A stretch of DNA of 64,000 nt, from contig CM018038.1 of assembly GCA_008638375.1 (NCBI GenBank), forward strand, positions 30,106,753 to 30,170,752, read 5' to 3'. The notes under the pieces are model-generated. The model was not told where the DNA came from and searched no databases. It saw only the letters and a list, made by a program, of their open reading frames with translations. The position numbers and the translations under genes were made by a program. The DNA is from Nyssa sinensis (taxonomy: Eukaryota > Streptophyta > Magnoliopsida > Cornales > Nyssaceae). Below, piece after piece: positions 59,137-64,000 of the stretch; the stretch's first letter is position 1; each line of letters begins with the position of its first letter.

Positions 59137-59811
59137 TGATGCTGCACTTTTTGACCTACAACACGTGAGGGCTCCGTGACCTGTAGAACACTCAGAAAGA
59201 TGATCAGAGGACCACCGGATTGGCTCCGGCGGTAGCCGCTCCGATGCTTAAGTAAGTAAGGGAATTGAAAGACTGTATTGAAAGTCAAAGAATGAGCATG
59301 AGAGTCCAAAGCGTACCTCTAGGGTTTAATATATAAGTCGTGGTTCTCCTAATTTTGATTAGGTTTTGCCGCCACGAATATCGGGATTTGATCATCAGAG
59401 ATTTGCAGTTACCTTGTGGAGCATTGAATCGTAGATGGAGATAACCATAGATAGTAGTTTCCGTGTTTGAAGGTTGTTTCCTTATTCCCCGCTTAACGGC
59501 TGTTAAGGAAACCATATATGCAGTGTCGAATAAATACTGTCCAGAACAGGAGGTCTGGACGATGTACATGAGAATATCCTGAATGCTTCATATGTACTGT
59601 ATGACCGAGTTCATCGGTTCTGAATGATATATAAATAAGAATGCCCCGAAGGCTTATGGCTGCTCTGTATGATAGACATATATGAGAATACCCCGAAGGC
59701 TTATAGCTGTTCTGTATGACCGAAATATATGAGCTCTGTAGGATCGAGATTTGTTAATCTGATAGGCACACGTGTCTCAAACTGATTGGTGTGTCTGTTT
59801 ATGGTATATCA
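59137..59811 (-). repeat. 3' LTR of Tat element G
   Basis: 675 bp, starting TGATGCTGCACTTTTTG and ending GGTATATCA in plus-strand reading. Homologous to 2,588-3,156 (shared agaggaccac, cggcggtagccgctcc, gcgtacct-tagggttta). A run of aaggcttat..gctgttctgtatga repeats near 59,640-59,720 is extra to this copy. Confidence 0.85.
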
Positions 59812-59829
59812 GCTACTCCCCCCCCCCCC
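59812..59829 (-). other. Polypurine tract of Tat element G (12-G run on the element strand)
   Basis: Plus-strand GCTACT followed by 12 C, directly next to the LTR end; the equivalent of 2,568-2,587. Confidence 0.7.
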
Positions 59830-59926
59830 GAGCCCTTGTCAAAAGCTAGGGTTTTAACTAGGGCTGAGGGTTTTGTGAAGAGTCATACGTTTTGCCTTCC
59901 CATTTCTCAAGACGCCGGTTTAACGC

Positions 59927-60022
59927 GTCATTTATTGCGCAGCCGATACTCGAGAACTCATCATTACTTTCAACCGTTGTGTCGGCTCGTCTTGGAAGAC
60001 TCATATTTCGAATGCGTATATA
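59927..60022 (+). promoter_or_regulatory. Putative promoter of antisense ORF1 in Tat element G
   Basis: TCATTTATTGCGCAGCC at 59,928, AACCGTTGTG at about 59,971-59,980 and TATATA at 60,017-60,022, then the ATG 186 bp later. The arrangement is the same as in E, F and in the second cassette at 62,518. Confidence 0.6.
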
Positions 60023-60207
60023 GAGAGAGGGAAAGGTCTTTCATACCTTTCTTCTGCCTTTACTTCTACAGTACCAGACCGCCATTTGACATATCTTGGA
60101 GTTTTGGAGGATCTCCGGTGTTCATAACCCTTTCTTGATCTCAGGTTTGACTTTTAGTCCCCTTCTTCATTCCTTCTCGTTTGTTTCGTCTTTTTCTCTT
60201 GTTCGCC

Positions 60208-62112
60208 ATGTCTGGCTTAGAATCACACTCTGGTTTGAGAAGTCCTTCTGAGACTGATCCTCAAATGCAATTAGTGAATGTTGACAAAAATAGAATGGTA
60301 GTTCCTCCCTCTAGTCCGGGGGTCAGGATTGTCGACGCTTTTGATGATCCCCCGAACAGGGCTGGCGAGACCTCTGATCGGTCTGGTCGCAGAGAAGAGG
60401 GTGAGAGTGTAATTACTGAAAGTATGCTGAAGGAGTTATGGGCGAAGTTCAAACTTCCCAAAAATGTCGCTTTCAGGGTCCCAGATTCTCAAGATCGCCC
60501 GGGCGATGTTAGAGATGGAGAAATCTGTGCCTATCTGGCCTGGTTTGAACTGGGTCTTACACTCCCCTTTCCTGATATAATAAAACAATTCTTTTGTTGG
60601 TTTGATCTGTGCCCCGCAGACCTGAACCTTAACAGTTGGAGACATCTGTTGAGCTTTATCGTATTAGGGCATATGAATAATGTCGAGGTGTCCCTTGACC
60701 TGATCCGTAGCAATATGGATCTAAAACTTCAAAAGGCGGAAGGCCTTTATTACATGTCTTTTGATAGTGGGTTCAGACCCCTTACTTCTGTGCCCTCCTC
60801 CAACAAGACCTAGAAGAAATGGTACTTCTTTATTAAAGGAGGATGGGAATTCAAGAACTTCGAGGGTCAACCTTCCACATTCCCTCGAACCACTGGGCCA
60901 AGGGGTGAGCCTTAACTTTTTCGTGGCTACGTTGACTCCGTTTTGTTTGCCAATTTGTCGAACTGATCAATTTCTGTGCTTGCTTTGCAGTTAAGAGTGC
61001 GTGGAAGAGACCAGATTTCTCTCCCGCGATTCAGAAGCAGTATAAGAAGCTTTTAAAGCCCAGCATTAGGGATCATTCTTCCATTGTCAACCCTGATAAA
61101 TTAATGGCTGCCAGGGGTAGTGTCGAGGAGATAGCTGATAATGTGATGGCTCAGTGGGAGTCCGGGCCATCACCGCCTGCGGTGGGGGAGGCTTCTTCTC
61201 CAGTGGTCCCTCCCGTTCCGAAGAAGCGGAGGCTGATTTCGTCCTCTCCCGGGCCTGCTGAGAGGGAGGAAGAGGCTCCCGTCCCTATCACGGTGGTTCA
61301 TCCAATCCCGTCTCGTTGAGCGGGTAAGGAGGCATCATCATCGGTGGCTCCTGACGTTGCTGGTCAGGGAGCCAAGAAGATTCTGAGTGAGTTCTGGGCC
61401 AAAGGCTCAGTTAAAATTAAGCCTCAGGCGTCTGGGAAGCTGCTTGCTGACTTGACCGCTCTTCAGGTTAAGGTGAGCTCGTTAGGACCATATTTTCCTT
61501 ACCTTTAAGCGTTTCTACCGGTGTTTGAGTCGTTTTCTTTGTGTTATGCAGACCTTGCATACCCTTTCTGCTTTGGTGGAGGTTTCTCCATCTGTGGAGG
61601 AGCTCGACCAACTTAGGGCCAATCTGGACAAACTGGGACTCCAGTTGGGTACTGCTCGGTCGGAGGCTCACGATTCTGCGGAGAAGTTGAAGGAGTGTCA
61701 GAACTGCTTGATAGTGATGGAGTCGGAGAGGAACCTTGCCGTTGAGCGGGCAAGGAGGTTGCAGGTGGAGCTGAATGGCTTGCGGTATCAGCACCGTAGA
61801 CAGCTCGATGAAGCCGTGGAGCAGGCATTGGTGGACAATGAGGAAGAGATGAGGTCGAAGCTGGAAGGAATGGCCCATCGTTTGATTACGTTTGGGTTTA
61901 ATAACTTCCGCTCTTGGCTTCTTGCCAAGTTTCCTGACCTAGACGTTTCCTCCATTGTGCCGCCTGGATCTGAACCCTCAGAGGTTGTCATCCAGGGTGA
62001 AGTGGCTAATGTCCTCCCTGCCGATCCCACGGAAGAGGTTGTACCGACTGAGGTGGCTGATACTGCTCCTGCCGATCCTTCTCCGGTTGCTGATCCTGTT
62101 CCTGCTGACTAG
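60208..62112 (+). pseudogene. Antisense ORF1 of Tat element G (Transposase_28-like), nearly intact
   Basis: Start is ATG at 60,208 (MSGLESHSGLRSP). Exons 60,208-60,904, 60,991-61,472 and 61,552-62,112 join in frame to 580 codons, with GTGAGC..TTGCAG and GTGAGC..ATGCAG introns. Order: Ser/Pro-rich head (1-70), the conserved EGESVITESMLKELWAKF block, the family core FCWFDLCPADLNLNSWRHLL with SLDLIRSNMDLK and KKWYFFIKGGWEFK, a basic/Pro-rich linker with PKKRR (about residue 310, nuclear-signal-like), a coiled-coil-like part (SVEELDQLRANLDKLGLQLG, RARRLQVELNGL) and a Val/Pro/Ala/Asp-rich tail. Only two defects: TAG at 60,811 (codon 202, where the relatives have Trp) and TGA at 61,317 (codon 342, likely CGA to TGA). 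Function of the PF04195 family is unknown. Confidence 0.85.
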
Positions 62113-62517
62113 GCTTAGGACGACTATTTTGTTATCTTTCAATGTATTTGGAACATACATTTGTTAATGGAACAATCTTTTGATTAATGCTCGCCTCTTT
62201 GGTTATATTACTCTGTAGCATTTGTGCGTATCTTTGAGTTATGTAGCTCTGTAGTGTCTTAACATGTAGTTGATGGTAATAATTGTTGCAAGTTACACTG
62301 CTCTGGAGTTTAGTGTATACCAGATCAGATTTTCTGTCTCCAGATCTATTAGAAATCAAGAAACGTCATAGTTGATGGACCTCTGTTGTACACGTGGTCC
62401 TGTAAGTGTTAATGACATGGAGAAACCGTCACGTCACATACATGGGAAAGATTAAAAGCCTGTGTATTACGTGTATGGCCCTGCCTTTTGTTTCTCCCGA
62501 GAAGGTGGTTTAATACT

Positions 62518-62621
62518 CCATTTATTGCACCTTCGCCGTTTGGGATTTCGAAGCTAGCACTTCGCTTAACCGTTGTGACGGTTCAACTGGGTGGCCTTTG
62601 GTCTTCCAGTGTCTATATATA
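62518..62621 (+). promoter_or_regulatory. Putative second antisense promoter, duplicated, before ORF2
   Basis: CCATTTATTGCACC at 62,518, AACCGTTGTGACGG at about 62,568-62,581 and TATATATA at 62,614-62,621. The spacing of 96 bp from first block to TATA equals that of the ORF1 promoter. The preceding ggtggtttaatactcc resembles gccggtttaacgcgtc at 59,915. A duplication of the ORF1 promoter is the simplest reading. Confidence 0.6.
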
Positions 62622-62721
62622 TGGAAACGAGGGCATATGGTTGTGTTCAACCCTTCTGCTCCCCGAATTGTTTGTAAGAGAGGTTTTTATATGCTGCCGG
62701 AGTTCTTCCACTCGTTCGGAG

Positions 62722-63213
62722 ATGATGGATGATTCCTTGCCTGAGTTGGGAAGAACTGAACTGTGGCCAAAAGTTAACCCTCCCCTATTTTCAGTCTCCA
62801 AGGAAGGATTGAGGGAGGCACAAGTCTTCTTGTTTCCTCCGATCTCTAGTCGAGATATCTCCGACTGGTGGTGGTCCCTCCCTGATTCAACCGAGGCCTG
62901 GAGCGTTGGTGATGAAGACGAAGGTGAGTTGCCTCCTCTTCCTTACGCCCTGTCAGAGACCCTTGCTCCAAGTGGCTGGGGTGAAACAGATGGTGTGAAG
63001 AAGAAGATTGAAGGTGGGTTGCCTCCTCCCGCTTATAACTTGGCAGTGACAACTGCTCTGAGGGAGATGAACGGGGGCCGCCTTCTCCCCTTTGTGACTT
63101 GGCAGGAACCCTTGCTTCAATTGGCTGGGGCGTTATGCCGATTACAAAGGTGGAGAACGAAAAGTCTTCTGAGGCTCAGAGCCCTCATCATCGGTTGGTC
63201 ATGGGACCAGTGA
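62722..63213 (+). CDS. Antisense ORF2 of Tat element G, unknown protein (possibly frameshifted)
   Basis: Not recognised. From ATG at 62,722, about 100 bp after the TATA box, 163 residues are open (MMDDSLPELGRTELWPKV, acidic and Trp-rich SRDISDWWWSLP and AWSVGDEDEG). A unit of about 33 residues repeats: GELPPLPYALSETLAPSGWG then GGLPPPAYNLAVT; a third copy is continued in another frame (63,060-63,180: SPLCDLAGTLASIGWG), and beyond the stop the sequence still reads as acidic protein in a third frame (SDDEMAWALLDADWGSGFLP, 63,208-63,270). So the gene is probably longer and has one or two frameshifts or an unseen intron. Upstream reading to 62,488 has no ATG. No equivalent is present in element F, where only about 140 bp separate ORF1 from the minisatellite. 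Confidence 0.5.
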   Translation: MMDDSLPELGRTELWPKVNPPLFSVSKEGLREAQVFLFPPISSRDISDWWWSLPDSTEAWSVGDEDEGELPPLPYALSETLAPSGWGETDGVKKKIEGGLPPPAYNLAVTTALREMNGGRLLPFVTWQEPLLQLAGALCRLQRWRTKSLLRLRALIIGWSWDQ

Positions 63214-63365
63214 TAGTGATGATGAAATGGCCTGGGCACTACTTGATGCAGACTGGGGTTCAGGGTTCCTTCCTTTCAAATGGAGCCGATGAAGGCGGTT
63301 TTGAAGGTTTTGGATCTTGTGCCCCTTTATCATCCCAGGAGAAGAGCCATTATGTTGCCAAGCGT

Positions 63366-63438
63366 AGCTTCTGTAATAGCTTCTGTAATAGCTTCTGTAG
63401 TAGCTTCTGTAATAGCTTCTGTAATAGCTTCTGTAGTA
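63366..63438. repeat. 12-bp tandem repeat, six units
   Basis: AGCTTCTGTAAT/AGCTTCTGTAGT in direct succession, in frame with one reading of the ORF2 3' region (SFCN repeats). It may be the C-terminal coding end of ORF2 or its 3' untranslated part; an AATAAA follows at 63,474. Confidence 0.9.
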
Positions 63439-63473
63439 GTGTCTTGGTACTGATGTAAATCTTTTTGAGTTAT

Positions 63474-63479
63474 CAATAA
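63474..63479 (+). terminator. Candidate poly(A) signal of ORF2
   Basis: AATAAA in tatcaataaagttg, 35 bp after the 12-bp repeats. It fits a plus-strand transcript covering ORF2. Confidence 0.4.
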
Positions 63480-63765
63480 AGTTGAATTTCTTCTTCTCAG
63501 ATCTGATATTTTCTGTGAATGTGCTCTTTTGAAACTTAAGCACCTTCTAATGCATTGCCGATTGTTCTGAAAATGAATCAAAAAACTTAGAAAAATGCCA
63601 GAATCGAAGTACTTCACCTTTGGTTGAAACCATGGTGCTGGTTTGTTTGACAGATAAGTCAAATAATGTAAGTGTCAGATCCGAGGTATTCCGTTCTAGG
63701 AAACTTTAGTTGACAGGTGCTCGGAACTTCTGCCTTTGGATAGACTGGATCACAGAATCCGCTAG

Positions 63766-64000
63766 TTGAAGATGGACCAGGCTCTGAAGGCCTGTGCATT
63801 AATAGATGGACTAAGTCATAAGACTTTGTGCATTAATAGATGGACCAGGCTCTGAAGGCCTGTGCATTAATAGATGGACCAAGTCATAAGACTTTGTGCA
63901 TTAATAGATGGACCAGGCTCTGAAGGCCTGTGCATTAATAGATGGACCAAGTCATAAGACTTGTGCATTAATAGATGGACCAGGCTCTGAAGGCCTGTGC
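63766..64000. repeat. 34-bp minisatellite with alternating monomers in Tat element G
   Basis: Two monomer types alternate: gatggaccaggctctgaagg (then cctgtgcattaata) and gatggaccaagtcataagac (then tttgtgcattaata), giving a 68-bp dimer, at least 3.5 dimers and almost no divergence. Homologous to 7,680-8,432. Continues past the window end. Confidence 0.95.

Larger units (their letters stand above)
59137..64000 (-). mobile_element. Tat-lineage Ty3/gypsy retrotransposon G, 3' part (continues past the window)
   Basis: It consists of a 3' LTR, C-run (G-run on the element strand), antisense promoter, antisense ORF1, second promoter, antisense ORF2, and a 34-bp minisatellite reaching the window end. 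The order matches elements E and F, except for ORF2. The integrase and the rest should lie beyond 64,000. The flanking CTTAG is the left target duplication. The well-preserved ORF1 suggests this is the youngest of the three Tat copies. Confidence 0.85.

Noticed and set aside
61468..61878. 136-codon minus-strand ORF and other minus-strand ORFs opposite Tat ORF1
   Set aside because: They are shadows of the plus-strand exon 3, whose frame, splice sites and relatives at 7,000-7,541 support the plus-strand reading.

Overview
The window is nuclear DNA of a flowering plant, probably a eudicot. The grounds are a spliced plant cytochrome P450 of the CYP716 type, plant-specific transposon families (Tat-lineage Ty3/gypsy, En/Spm CACTA), AT-rich introns, and nested long LTR-type insertions filling most of the sequence. 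I see only one conventional host gene: the P450 on the minus strand at 54,014-55,739, in three exons with all P450 signature motifs intact. Nearly everything else is mobile or repeat DNA.

Left part (1-19,900). A truncated long LTR-like insertion (1-1,501) interrupts a Tat-type element whose antisense ORF, G-run polypurine tract and 3' LTR occupy 1,502-3,156. From 4,291 a CACTA terminus carries a small foldback element, which in turn carries a complete but decayed Tat-lineage retrotransposon (4,616-19,731, minus strand) with two LTRs and a perfect 5-bp target duplication (AAATA). Its gag-PR-RT-RH-aRH-INT order is readable on the minus strand, and a separate ORF with its own TATA-type promoter lies on the opposite strand next to the 3' LTR. 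A 5.1-kb noncoding LTR-like insertion (8,576-13,682) splits the end of its integrase.

Middle part (19,900-52,600). Several 3-5-kb noncoding LTR-like copies of one broad family (M, K, L, C, B, J) are inserted in and around two copies of one CACTA family. Copy N1 (plus strand, 29,221-32,300) has a Transposase_24-like gene followed by eleven ~170-bp tandem units, each centred on a 13-bp-stem hairpin. Copy N2 (minus strand, 36,500-45,864) has a TNP2/TNPD-like gene, a Transposase_24-like gene and the same repeats, and faces N1 tail to tail. Solo-LTR-like copy B splits the first domain of the N2 TNPD gene. Four tRNA-like sequences, always antisense to the LTR, lie in these LTR-like copies, each followed by an (AT)n tract.

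Right part (52,600-64,000). The P450 gene is followed (beyond its promoter) by a nine-unit ~200-bp tandem array and a three-unit ~180-bp array. A second Tat element (59,137 to beyond the window end, minus strand) is inserted cleanly inside the third unit of the second array. Its antisense ORF is nearly intact (579 codons, three exons, two nonsense codons). Downstream lies a second antisense ORF preceded by what looks like a duplicated copy of the first ORF's promoter. This two-gene antisense cassette is the best candidate here for something undescribed.
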